Shown: positions 1 through 6,206, numbered from the stretch's first letter. The stretch is 7,892 nucleotides of DNA from Lachnospiraceae bacterium (GCA_021202575.1 JAJQCU010000097.1:1-7892); one strand, 5' to 3'. The notes: generated from the sequence alone by a model not told the origin. Made by a program: numbers and translations.

Positions 1-642
1 GGCTTTTTCGTCAATCTTCCGGGGCTGATCAGGGACTGGGATTATTATAGTCAGAGCTTCAGTCTGATCCGGGAGAAGGCGTTTTCCAATCTGGTGTTTT
101 ACGGCGGCGCGATTATTCTGATCTTCGTCATCTGGTACTATGTTCGGCATTATCATCTCAATGGGGAAACGGTTATTGAACTGTTTGTCCCCGCGGCGGC
201 GCTCTTTATGACGTTCGCGCGCATCGGCTGCTTTATGGGCGGCTGCTGTTATGGGATTGAGGTCCCATGGGGCGTTGTCTTCCCTGAAGGCTCCCTGGCT
301 CCGGCCGGGGTTGCTCTGTTTCCGAGCCAGCTTGCGGAAGCCGCGGGACATCTGCTTTTGTTTTGCCTGTTTCTGTCTGTGAAAGATAAGCTGAGAAAAA
401 AACAGGATCTGCTGTTTCTCTATCTGGGCGGCTACGCCGTCATGCGCTTTATCCTCGAGTATTTTCGGGGAGACGCGGACCGCGGGTATTGGCGGGGCCT
501 TTCCACCAGCCAGTGGATCAGCCTTCTGCTGATTCTGGTTGTTGTCATTTACATATTCCGGAATATATACGCGGGAAAGGCGCAAAAGGCCGGGGTGCGG
601 CAATTAGCACTGCCCGCTGAGTTCAGGCACCGCCTTTCTTAG
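1..642 (+). CDS. lgt: Lgt-family prolipoprotein diacylglyceryl transferase, 5' end missing
   Basis: Lgt moves a diacylglyceryl group from phosphatidylglycerol to the lipobox Cys of prolipoproteins in the cytoplasmic membrane. The frame is open from base 1, so the gene starts upstream; 213 residues are visible. The GTG at 94 lies inside the conserved VFYGG motif and is not a start. Family landmarks in order are VFYGG (codons 32-36), RIGCFMGGCCYG (from base 220, matching the Lgt signature that is usually GRIGNFxNxE-like), PWGVVFP, FPSQLAEA (the usual H-P-x-Q-L-x-E block) and a late RFILEYFRGD block with the conserved Arg residues. Several hydrophobic membrane segments fit the family. The Cys-rich GCFMGGCCYG form belongs to a divergent Lgt-like branch, so the acceptor may not be ordinary prolipoproteins. 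The 3' end overlaps the convergent lnt gene by 20 bp. Family assignment is firm; exact function is less so. Confidence 0.85.
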   Translation, partial: GFFVNLPGLIRDWDYYSQSFSLIREKAFSNLVFYGGAIILIFVIWYYVRHYHLNGETVIELFVPAAALFMTFARIGCFMGGCCYGIEVPWGVVFPEGSLAPAGVALFPSQLAEAAGHLLLFCLFLSVKDKLRKKQDLLFLYLGGYAVMRFILEYFRGDADRGYWRGLSTSQWISLLLILVVVIYIFRNIYAGKAQKAGVRQLALPAEFRHRLS

Positions 643-649
643 GCCTTTT
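575..649. repeat. Interleaved inverted repeats at the lgt/lnt convergence
   Basis: Two perfect 8-bp inverted repeats interlock. GAAAGGCG (575-582) pairs with CGCCTTTC (631-638), and AAAAGGCC (584-591) pairs with GGCCTTTT (642-649). Inside them GGTGC (594-598) can pair with GCACC (627-631), and GGCA (599-602) with TGCC (611-614). The second pair has an A-run on one side and a T-run on the other, as in bidirectional terminators, but the enclosed loop is long. A terminator role for both convergent genes is inference; there is no classical short GC stem with a U-tract. Confidence 0.35.
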
Positions 650-2314
650 AAACGGGATCAGAAGCACAAGGACATACAGAAGACAAAACAGCAGCCATAT
701 ATTTCCCACATAGGAGTAAAGGGTGCGGCAGCTGTAAATCTCCGCTTCTCCCCGGATCACTTCTTCTTCCTGGGGCTGTGATTCCTCCGTGATCCGGCCG
801 TTTGCGTCGATAACGGCGGATATCCCGGTATTGGCGCCCCGCACAATACAGCGGCCGTTCTCCACCGCGCGCAGTACGGAGTGTGCCAGCAGCTTGTATA
901 CGCCGTAGGAGTTGTCGAACCAGGTATCGTTGGAGAGCAGGGCCAGGAGCTCGGCGCCGTCTCTTACAGATGAAAAAGCCGGTTCCTCATAGAGCGAGTC
1001 AAAGCAGACGAGTCCCCCAATCATTCCAAAATCCGTGGATAACAGATTGCTGTCGGTCCCGGGTGTGAGCGACGATCCCAGCAGGTTAATTTCATTCAGG
1101 ACAGGTAACACCGATTTCAGGAAATCCTCCAGCGGCATATATTCGCCGAAAGGAACCAGTTTGCGCTTGAAATATGGTTGGCTGCTTACAGTGCCGTCCG
1201 GATAGAAAGCGTAAACTGCGTTATATACATCATCTGACTCATCCTGATAGAGGGCGCCGACAAGGATGACCGCGCCGGTTTCCATGGCAGCGTTTTGAAT
1301 CATCAGATTCGGCTCAGCATATTTGTTCAAATAAAATGGGAGGCAGCCCTCGGTCCAGACAATCAGATCCGTTTCTTCATCTCCGGAAGCTTCTTTGGTC
1401 ATACTCAGATAGTGCTCCAGCAAAAGAAGGTTGCTGTTCCCTTCCCATTTTTCGGAAGAGGAAACATTCCCCTGGATGATTGCCACAGAAATCGTCTCAG
1501 AGGACTCGTGTTCTGTGTTCAAAGCGGCCAGTCCGTATATCAGATTCCCCGCGAAAAGAACGGCGGCACACAGGAGAGGGCATACCTTCCGGACATCTCT
1601 GCGTTCATGTACTGACTCGCGGGGTACGCTTCGCGCGATAAAGGACAGCTTCCCGCGTTTTCCGGATGCTGTATCCTCTGAGAAAAAACACGAGTAGAGA
1701 AAGAGCGCCAGAAGAGCGTTGAACAGCACCATGATAAAGCTGACAAAATACGAACCCAGCAGGGACGCGCTCTGTATCAGCGGCGTCAGCCGATACTGGA
1801 TCGCCGCGAGCCTGGCCCACGGCATCCCCAGCCATGTCTGAGACTGGCACCACTCGGCGAGCACCCACAGAGCGGCGATGGAAAGCGGATGCATCATTGA
1901 CCGGCGTTCCCATGCCCTCCGTTTTCGCAGCAGCCGCAGGACGCACGGAAGAAGTCCATGCGGCAGGCTGTAGAATATGGTTGCTCCAAATTGGCCGAGC
2001 AAAATGATAAATACGGAGCCCAGCGGGCCGATGCCGGCAACATCCATAGGATAAAGCGCATAGAGAAAAGAAGCCAGAGGAACACAGTAGCCGTATCCAA
2101 ACAGAAATCCCGTCCGAAACAGGTGCCGCTTCCCGTTTTCCGGATCTGTATATTGATACAGAGTTATAAAATAGGGAATCAGGGATATCCACGCAAGCCA
2201 CGCAAGCTGGGAGTACATGGCGGCGGCAGCTGTAACTGCCCCGGAAATCACAGCCCATAAAGCGCCCGGTTTCAGTATCTTTTTCCGTGAAAATCGAATT
2301 CGTTCAGAGGACAT
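623..2314 (-). CDS. lnt: Apolipoprotein N-acyltransferase Lnt
   Basis: Lnt adds a third acyl chain to the N-terminal diacylglyceryl-Cys of mature lipoproteins, acting from the cytoplasmic membrane on the outer face. The protein is 563 aa, about 50 longer than E. coli Lnt (512). About 7 hydrophobic segments lie in residues 18-264, followed by a carbon-nitrogen hydrolase (nitrilase) domain at about 274-525 and a last membrane helix at about 533-556. The catalytic triad is visible: E322 in VWTEG, K383 in YFKRKLVPFGEY and C437 in GLVCFDSLYEE. QGN (281-283) and RGANTGISAVID (492-503) are also typical. A charged loop at about 213-243, before the last helix preceding the catalytic domain, explains part of the extra length. 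The ATG at 2314 is preceded by AGGAG (2324-2320 on the minus strand) 5 nt away. It has its own promoter and a 3' overlap with the Lgt-like gene. Canonical Lnt is best known from Gram-negatives and actinobacteria, but Lnt-like genes occur in Clostridia. Confidence 0.94.
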   Translation of the reverse strand: MSSERIRFSRKKILKPGALWAVISGAVTAAAAMYSQLAWLAWISLIPYFITLYQYTDPENGKRHLFRTGFLFGYGYCVPLASFLYALYPMDVAGIGPLGSVFIILLGQFGATIFYSLPHGLLPCVLRLLRKRRAWERRSMMHPLSIAALWVLAEWCQSQTWLGMPWARLAAIQYRLTPLIQSASLLGSYFVSFIMVLFNALLALFLYSCFFSEDTASGKRGKLSFIARSVPRESVHERRDVRKVCPLLCAAVLFAGNLIYGLAALNTEHESSETISVAIIQGNVSSSEKWEGNSNLLLLEHYLSMTKEASGDEETDLIVWTEGCLPFYLNKYAEPNLMIQNAAMETGAVILVGALYQDESDDVYNAVYAFYPDGTVSSQPYFKRKLVPFGEYMPLEDFLKSVLPVLNEINLLGSSLTPGTDSNLLSTDFGMIGGLVCFDSLYEEPAFSSVRDGAELLALLSNDTWFDNSYGVYKLLAHSVLRAVENGRCIVRGANTGISAVIDANGRITEESQPQEEEVIRGEAEIYSCRTLYSYVGNIWLLFCLLYVLVLLIPFKRPKKGGA

Positions 2315-2414
2315 ATCGGCTCCTGTCTATCCTTTTATACCCCGCATTCTCCTGCTCTGCCGCAAAAGCTGTCGGAGAAATGTTATTTCCCTGCATTCCA
2401 TCTTAATCATGAGT

Positions 2415-2443
2415 ATTATAATTCATCCCGTTTATTTTGTGAA
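2415..2443 (-). promoter_or_regulatory. Sigma-A-type promoter for lnt
   Basis: Read on the minus strand, TTCACA (2443-2438) is followed by a 17-bp spacer and a perfect TATAAT (2420-2415). This is 5/6 for the -35 and 6/6 for the -10 with ideal spacing. Transcription would start near 2408, leaving a leader of about 94 nt before the lnt ATG. It is predicted from consensus match only. Confidence 0.7.
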
Positions 2444-2490
2444 GAACCATATTGAAGAGGTTTTCCGCGAGGTTTTCCATAGCCGACACG

Positions 2491-2511
2491 TGGGATAACA
2501 GTGTTATCCCA
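2491..2511. promoter_or_regulatory. Perfect palindromic operator candidate
   Basis: TGGGATAACA (2491-2500), a single G at 2501 and TGTTATCCCA (2502-2511) form a perfect 10-bp inverted repeat around one base. The one-base centre and lack of a T-run make a protein-binding dyad more likely than an RNA hairpin terminator. It sits about 48 bp upstream of the lnt -35 and about 100 bp upstream of the adaptor operon -10, so it could serve either promoter or both. The regulator is not encoded in the window, and its family cannot be named from the site. Confidence 0.6.
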
Positions 2512-2586
2512 GGCCGATTATTCCATAACGTCGGACTGCGGCGAGTGTTATTTGCGTCTGTCAGACACAGAATTTTCACAGGTCCA

Positions 2587-2615
2587 ACAAATTTTTATGC
2601 CAATTATCCTATAAT
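2587..2615 (+). promoter_or_regulatory. Predicted promoter of the adaptor operon, strong -10 and weak -35
   Basis: A perfect TATAAT lies at 2610-2615, which would place the transcription start near 2622 and give a leader of about 37 nt before the GTG at 2659. At 17-bp spacing the -35 position (2587-2592) reads ACAAAT, a poor match, and neighbouring spacings are no better. A good -10 with a bad -35 suggests activator dependence, possibly through the upstream dyads, but that is inference. Confidence 0.5.
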
Positions 2616-2644
2616 CTGGCAAAGAGGTATTTTTAAAACAATAC

Positions 2645-2650
2645 AGGAGG
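2645..2650 (+). promoter_or_regulatory. Ribosome binding site fixing the GTG start of MFP1
   Basis: A perfect AGGAGG is followed by 8 nt and then GTG at 2659. An in-frame GTG at 2650 overlaps this site and cannot be used with it. Upstream in-frame starts, including TTG 2452, lack such a site, so 2659 is the preferred start. Confidence 0.85.
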
Positions 2651-2658
2651 TGCGGGAC

Positions 2659-4380
2659 GTGAAGATAAAAGAATTCTGCGTAAGACTCAGGAAGAGAATT
2701 ATCATAACGGTGATATCAGCTGTAGTGGTTCTGGGAATTGTCGGCGGCGCGGTTTATTATTTCCTGCTTCGGGACGCGGGGGACGGCGATGCGTCTTTCG
2801 CTTCCATAGGAGCAGGAATTTCCATGAGCGCGGGAGGAAGCAGCGTCACCAGCCTGGATTTGTCCGACGCCGTCACCGCCTCGGGCGTGACCAGTGTGGG
2901 GATGACCCAGGAAGCCTGGGAGGTGGAGAACCTGAGCAATATCCTTTCTGTGGAGGAGGTCTATATTTCTTCCGGAGATGAGGTGGCGGAGGGGGATCTG
3001 GTCCTGAAGCTGACAGAGGATTCTGTGGAGGAAGCCAGAGAAACTCTGGAAACCCTGCTCAGGGAGGCGGAGCTGGCCTACCGCACCGGCGTCATCGAAT
3101 ATCAGCAGAGTCTGATTACAGCGGAGTATGACAGAGATTTGGCGCTGGCGAATGGGTCATACGCGCAGACCGCCTATGACAATACGGTGGCCAGCCTGAC
3201 CTCCAGTGTGGAGAGGGCGCAGGAGGCGCTGGATGAGGCCGAGGAGCAGATCGCAGAATATGAAGAGATGATCGCCAGCGGCGACTATTACAGCTATTAT
3301 CAGGTGGGGGAGCTGAAAGCGCTTTATGACGATAACCGCGCCCTGCTGACCCAGCTGGTGGAGGAGCTGGGCGTGGAGTGGTCTCAGGTGACCGGAGGCG
3401 GAAGCAGCGGAGGAAGCATGGGCAGTTCGGGCGGCGCCTCCTCTGATGCGGTTATGGTCTGTCAGGAGCTGTATACCGTGCTGGAGCAGAATGAGAAGGA
3501 TTACGAGGAGGCTCTGGCGAATTATGAGGACGCGGTGGCAAACGCCGAGCTGAATTTACAGAGTCTGCAGCTGTCCCTGAGCTCCTTGAAGGAGGAGCTG
3601 GCCCAGGCCCAGGAAAATTATGACACCCAGGTGCTGCAGGCGCAGCTGACATATGAGAGCACCATGGCCAGTGCGGAGAGGGCTGAGAGCGATTATGAGA
3701 CCGCTGTGGAGGCGGCGGAGTCGGAGTATGAAAGCCTGCTGGACGATTATGAGGACGCGCAGGAAAATCTGGAGCTTTTTGAGAGTACAGTGGGCGACGG
3801 CTATTACCGGGCCCAGGGCAGCGGCTCTGTGTTGTCGGTGACGCTTCGGGCGAACCAGTATTTAAGCAGCGACAGCGTTGTTTTCGTATACAGCAATACG
3901 GAGGAGATGACAGTGACTGTGTCCGTGGATCAGGCGGATATCGCCTCTGTCAGTGTGGGAGAGTCTGTCTATGTGCAGTCCTCCGAGAGCGGATTATACA
4001 GCGGTACCGTGACGGGCATCAATCCTGTTTCCAGTTCCAGCAGCCGGTCCAGCGTTACATATGAGGTGACTGTCACGCTGTCGGGGGATGTACAGAATTT
4101 ATCCACCAATGAGACGGTGAGCGTGATTTTCGGGCTGGATCTAACGGGTATGGACAGCGCAGGAACAGATGATGGAGAAAAGGGCGCTGACAGAATGGAC
4201 GCGGATGGAGCCTCCAGGACAGACAGAGGCGGAACGGGCGCGGGTGGATCTTCAGAGACAGAGAGCGGCCAGGCGGACGCGAACGCGGAATCTGAAGGAA
4301 CTGGAACAGTTGACACTGTTGATACCGTTGAGGCGGAGAGTGATGCAGCGACTGGAACCGGGGAAGGAGGGCAGCAGTGA
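2659..4380 (+). CDS. Membrane fusion / efflux adaptor-like protein MFP1 (HlyD/MacA type), truncated C-terminal domain
   Basis: This is a 573-aa predicted extracellular adaptor for an exporter, anchored by one N-terminal helix (about 14-37) after a basic start (KIKEFCVRLRKR). Domains in order are the first lipoyl half with VEEVYISSGDEVAEGDLVLKL (98-118), a very acidic coiled-coil hairpin (about 120-376) whose turn carries a Gly/Ser insert (246-262), the second lipoyl half around GSGSVLSVTLRANQYLSSDS (387-406), and a beta-barrel starting EEMTVTVSVDQADIASVSVGE (415-435) and ending near 492. The other two adaptors then have a membrane-proximal domain with an (L)YVSxxA strand. Here it is absent, replaced by about 80 hydrophilic residues rich in Gly, Asp, Glu, Ser and Thr. 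The block KEELAQAQ (311-318) has a close counterpart in MFP2, showing common ancestry. No lipobox is present. It is first in the operon, and its stop overlaps the next ATG by one base. The partner and substrate are unknown; a MacB-like ABC exporter is the usual partner. Confidence 0.9.
   Translation: MKIKEFCVRLRKRIIITVISAVVVLGIVGGAVYYFLLRDAGDGDASFASIGAGISMSAGGSSVTSLDLSDAVTASGVTSVGMTQEAWEVENLSNILSVEEVYISSGDEVAEGDLVLKLTEDSVEEARETLETLLREAELAYRTGVIEYQQSLITAEYDRDLALANGSYAQTAYDNTVASLTSSVERAQEALDEAEEQIAEYEEMIASGDYYSYYQVGELKALYDDNRALLTQLVEELGVEWSQVTGGGSSGGSMGSSGGASSDAVMVCQELYTVLEQNEKDYEEALANYEDAVANAELNLQSLQLSLSSLKEELAQAQENYDTQVLQAQLTYESTMASAERAESDYETAVEAAESEYESLLDDYEDAQENLELFESTVGDGYYRAQGSGSVLSVTLRANQYLSSDSVVFVYSNTEEMTVTVSVDQADIASVSVGESVYVQSSESGLYSGTVTGINPVSSSSSRSSVTYEVTVTLSGDVQNLSTNETVSVIFGLDLTGMDSAGTDDGEKGADRMDADGASRTDRGGTGAGGSSETESGQADANAESEGTGTVDTVDTVEAESDAATGTGEGGQQ
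3394..3444 (+). other. Gly/Ser-rich insert at the MFP1 hairpin turn
   Basis: Codons 246-262 encode 17 residues made of Gly and Ser with one Met and one Ala, placed between the two long helices of the coiled-coil hairpin. Neither MFP2 nor MFP3 has such a linker at this place. In Gram-negative relatives the hairpin tip docks onto TolC. Here no such partner is expected, so the tip may be a flexible linker. The role is inferred. Confidence 0.7.
4365..4370 (+). promoter_or_regulatory. Ribosome binding site of MFP2, inside the MFP1 end
   Basis: AGGAGG lies 9 nt before ATG 4380. A GTG three bases earlier (4377) is in the same frame but only 6 nt from this site. ATG 4380 is preferred because it overlaps the MFP1 TGA by one base, the same geometry seen at the MFP2/MFP3 junction. 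Confidence 0.8.
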
Positions 4381-6206
4381 TGAAAAAAAAGATGTCCACG
4401 AAGAAAAAGCTGAGATTTGCCGCTGTCATTGTGGTGATACTGGCGCTGATCGGCGGCGCCTGCTATACCGTTCTGATTGCCCCGTATCTTTCCCAGGAGC
4501 AGTGGGTATACATAGAAACCGAAGTGGTGCGTGGTACGCTGACGGTGGGCGTGGAAGAGAGCGGCTCCCTGGAATATGGGATCAGCACCATCGACTATGA
4601 CCTGGACCTATCCGTGACCACCAGCAGTGATGACGACGATGATGATGACGATGAGGAGACCGTAGAAAAGTATCTGAAGGTGGAGGAAGTCTACGTGGCC
4701 TCCGGCCAGCGGATTGAGGAGGGCGACGCCATCCTGAAATTTACGGATTCAAGCGTCAGCGACGTGAGGAAGCTTCTGGAAGCGGCTCTGGTGGACGCCC
4801 GCTCTGATTACGCGGAGGCGGAGAGCACCTACGAGCTGGCCGTGCTGGAGGCCCAGACTACCTATGAGACCAGCAAGGTGGCCCAGAGCTACGCGTCGGA
4901 AATTTATGAGTATTCCAGCAGCTCGGTCAGTGACAATATTGCCTCCCTTCAGATAGAGATCACGCAGATGCAGGCGAAGACCGCGTCTTTAGAGGAGGCA
5001 GTTACAGAGGCTCAGGAGAATTTTAACGACTTCCTCTATGGAAGTGAGGACGATACGGACTTTGAGTATTATGATTATTCAGCCCTGGAGGAGCTGTATC
5101 AGGCAACGCTGGCACTGGCGGAGGAGGAAGGGATAGAAAATACTGCCAATTACATGCAGATCATGGATTTGTATGAATCAAAGATGAGCCAGTATAATAA
5201 TATGGTTTCCGCCGTGGAAAACGCCCAGGATGCCTTGCAGGAGCATCTGGATCAGATCGAGGAGCTGCAGGAGGAGCTGGCGCAGGCACAGGCGAAGGAA
5301 GCCATCGGGCAGCTGCAGGCCAGCCAGACCTATGAAGAAAGCGTACTGGAGGGCGAAAACGCCCAGACGACCTATAACGCGGCAGTGGAGGATCTGAAGG
5401 AGGATCTGGAGGAAGCGGCCCAGGAGCTGGAGGAAATTCAGGATCAGCTGGCCGCCTTTGAGGAATTTGTGGGAGACGATAGCATTATTTACGCGGACGG
5501 CTCCGGCATTATCACCGGGGTGGGTTATGAAGCCGGGGATACGCTGACCACAAGCGGCACAGTGATTTCCTATGCGCCGACGGGCGATATGACCATCTCC
5601 ATCGACTCCACCCAGGAGGACGTGGTGAGCATGACGGTGGGGGATACGGTGGCCATCGAGTTTACCGCTTACCCGGGGGAAGCTTACGAAGGGACGATCC
5701 TTTCCATTGACACCACGGCGACCTCCCGCTCCTCTTCCACCATCAGCTATGCGGTGGTGATCGGCGTGAACGGAGAGGAGGAGGCTCTCCAGAAGCTGTA
5801 TGGCGGCATGACGGCGGATATTACCTTTATCACGGATCAGAGCGCGGATACCCTTTATGTGTCCCGCAAGGCGGTTGTGACTGAAAATGGAAAATCATAT
5901 GTCTATGTGCTTTCTGATTCTGACAGCGGTGAATATGAGCTGCAGGAGGTGACCACGGGCTTAAGCAACACCTCATACATAGAGATATTGTCCGGTTTGG
6001 AGGAAGGCGATATCGTATACATCGCCAGCACAGTCAGCAGCGTGGAGGAGGTGGAGGATACTTCCTCAGATACCACATCAACAGATACTGATAGCTTTGA
6101 TCTGAGTGATTTTAATATGGAAGACTTCGACATGAGCGATTTTAATATGAGTGATTTTGATATGGGCGGCGGCATGTCCGGCGGCAGTGCGGGAGGTGGC
6201 AGATAA
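4380..6206 (+). CDS. Membrane fusion / efflux adaptor protein MFP2 (HlyD/MacA/YknX type), full length
   Basis: This 608-aa protein has a Lys-rich start, one membrane helix (about 12-35) and a large extracellular part. The first lipoyl half begins YIETEVVRGTLTVGVEESGSL (44-64), is interrupted by an acidic insert with eight consecutive Asp (84-91), and resumes at VEEVYVASGQRIEEGDAILKF (101-121). An acidic coiled-coil hairpin (about 124-363) follows, then the second lipoyl half (GSGIITGVGYEAGDTL, 374-389), a beta-barrel (about 402-483, with GGMTADITF at 475-483) and the membrane-proximal domain (TLYVSRKAVV to about 550). This is the complete adaptor order of the family. The tail (553-608) is unusual: Ser/Thr/Asp residues, then F-(D/N)-(M/L) repeats, then a Gly/Ser-rich end. 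Its start overlaps the MFP1 stop (TGATG) and its stop overlaps the MFP3 ATG (TAATG), implying translational coupling and matched stoichiometry. Cys28 in the anchor is not in a lipobox. It probably joins an ABC exporter; the substrate is unknown. Confidence 0.93.
   Translation: MKKKMSTKKKLRFAAVIVVILALIGGACYTVLIAPYLSQEQWVYIETEVVRGTLTVGVEESGSLEYGISTIDYDLDLSVTTSSDDDDDDDDEETVEKYLKVEEVYVASGQRIEEGDAILKFTDSSVSDVRKLLEAALVDARSDYAEAESTYELAVLEAQTTYETSKVAQSYASEIYEYSSSSVSDNIASLQIEITQMQAKTASLEEAVTEAQENFNDFLYGSEDDTDFEYYDYSALEELYQATLALAEEEGIENTANYMQIMDLYESKMSQYNNMVSAVENAQDALQEHLDQIEELQEELAQAQAKEAIGQLQASQTYEESVLEGENAQTTYNAAVEDLKEDLEEAAQELEEIQDQLAAFEEFVGDDSIIYADGSGIITGVGYEAGDTLTTSGTVISYAPTGDMTISIDSTQEDVVSMTVGDTVAIEFTAYPGEAYEGTILSIDTTATSRSSSTISYAVVIGVNGEEEALQKLYGGMTADITFITDQSADTLYVSRKAVVTENGKSYVYVLSDSDSGEYELQEVTTGLSNTSYIEILSGLEEGDIVYIASTVSSVEEVEDTSSDTTSTDTDSFDLSDFNMEDFDMSDFNMSDFDMGGGMSGGSAGGGR
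4629..4652 (+). repeat. GAY triplet tract encoding eight Asp in the MFP2 lipoyl domain
   Basis: Eight consecutive GAT/GAC codons encode D84-D91, followed by two Glu. The mixed codons (GAT and GAC alternate) argue for selection on the Asp run rather than recent slippage alone. Length change here would keep the frame. It lies at the same domain position as the Ser/Gly insert of MFP3. Confidence 0.85.
6096..6164 (+). repeat. Pentapeptide-period acidic repeat in the MFP2 tail
   Basis: Residues 573-595 consist of a five-residue unit F-(D/N)-(M/L)-(S/E)-D repeated four times plus a final F-D-M, with a 15-nt period at DNA level and synonymous differences between copies. It is followed by a Gly/Ser-rich end of 13 residues. 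It does not fit the classical A-(D/N)-L-x-x pentapeptide family, and the function is not known. Confidence 0.8.
6191..6196 (+). promoter_or_regulatory. Ribosome binding site of MFP3, inside the MFP2 end
   Basis: GGGAGG lies 9 nt before ATG 6206, within the Gly-rich 3' end of MFP2. The MFP2 stop TAA (6204-6206) shares its last A with the ATG. The spacing matches that of MFP2, supporting a coupled polycistronic unit. Confidence 0.8.

Larger units (their letters stand above)
2315..2658. other. Divergent intergenic regulatory region, no gene seen
   Basis: These 344 bp separate lnt (leftward) from the adaptor operon (rightward). It is more AT-rich than the flanking genes. It contains the minus-strand lnt promoter, a perfect 21-bp dyad, a plus-strand -10 element and the GTG-deciding Shine-Dalgarno, each listed separately. 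Smaller items are an 11-bp dyad GTCTG-T-CAGAC at 2556-2566 and a weak stem TTCTCC/GGAGAA (2347-2352 / 2374-2379) in the lnt leader. An open frame continuing upstream from the adaptor gene to a TTG at 2452 has no ribosome binding site and is regarded as noncoding. Confidence 0.75.

Noticed and set aside
94..96. GTG at 94 as the start of the Lgt-like gene
   Set aside because: It encodes Val inside the conserved VFYGG motif, and the frame continues open to base 1 with sensible upstream residues.
1605..2258. Long minus-strand open frame inside lnt, and other frames inside the adaptor genes (for example 3969-4316 minus)
   Set aside because: They lie wholly inside well-supported genes, have no recognisable motifs or ribosome binding sites, and show compositional patterns expected of shadows of GC-rich or Ser/Glu-rich codons.
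2347..2379. Riboswitch or attenuator in the lnt leader (TTCTCC/GGAGAA stem)
   Set aside because: A 6-bp stem with a small inner GCT/AGC pairing and a long loop; no known riboswitch core or terminator/antiterminator pair recognised.
2417..2422. Plus-strand TATAAT at 2417-2422 as a promoter for the adaptor operon
   Set aside because: No -35-like hexamer 16-18 bp upstream. The match is a by-product of the near-palindromic minus-strand -10, and it is more than 230 bp from the start codon.
2502..2511. DnaA box in the palindrome (TGTTATCCCA)
   Set aside because: It differs from TTATCCACA in the last positions, there is no cluster of boxes, and no dnaA/dnaN or AT-rich unwinding context.
2452..2658. 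N-terminal extension of MFP1 back to TTG 2452
   Set aside because: No ribosome binding site, it would cover the promoter and palindrome, and it would put 69 unrelated residues before a typical basic start plus membrane helix. GTG 2659 has a perfect AGGAGG 8 nt upstream.
4377..4379. GTG 4377 as start of MFP2
   Set aside because: In frame but only 6 nt from the Shine-Dalgarno. ATG 4380 has 9-nt spacing and the same one-base overlap as the next junction.
4440..4470. Cys in the membrane anchors of MFP2 and MFP3 as lipoprotein lipobox, prompted by the nearby lgt and lnt
   Set aside because: Residues before the Cys (IGGAC, VGAVC) lack Leu at -3, and for MFP3 have Val at -1, so they do not fit L-(A/S/T/V/I)-(G/A/S)-C.
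6096..6164. Classical pentapeptide-repeat (A-(D/N)-L-x-x) domain
   Set aside because: Only about four and a half units, with Phe, Asp/Asn and Met in place of the A-(D/N)-L core. Too short for a beta-helix.
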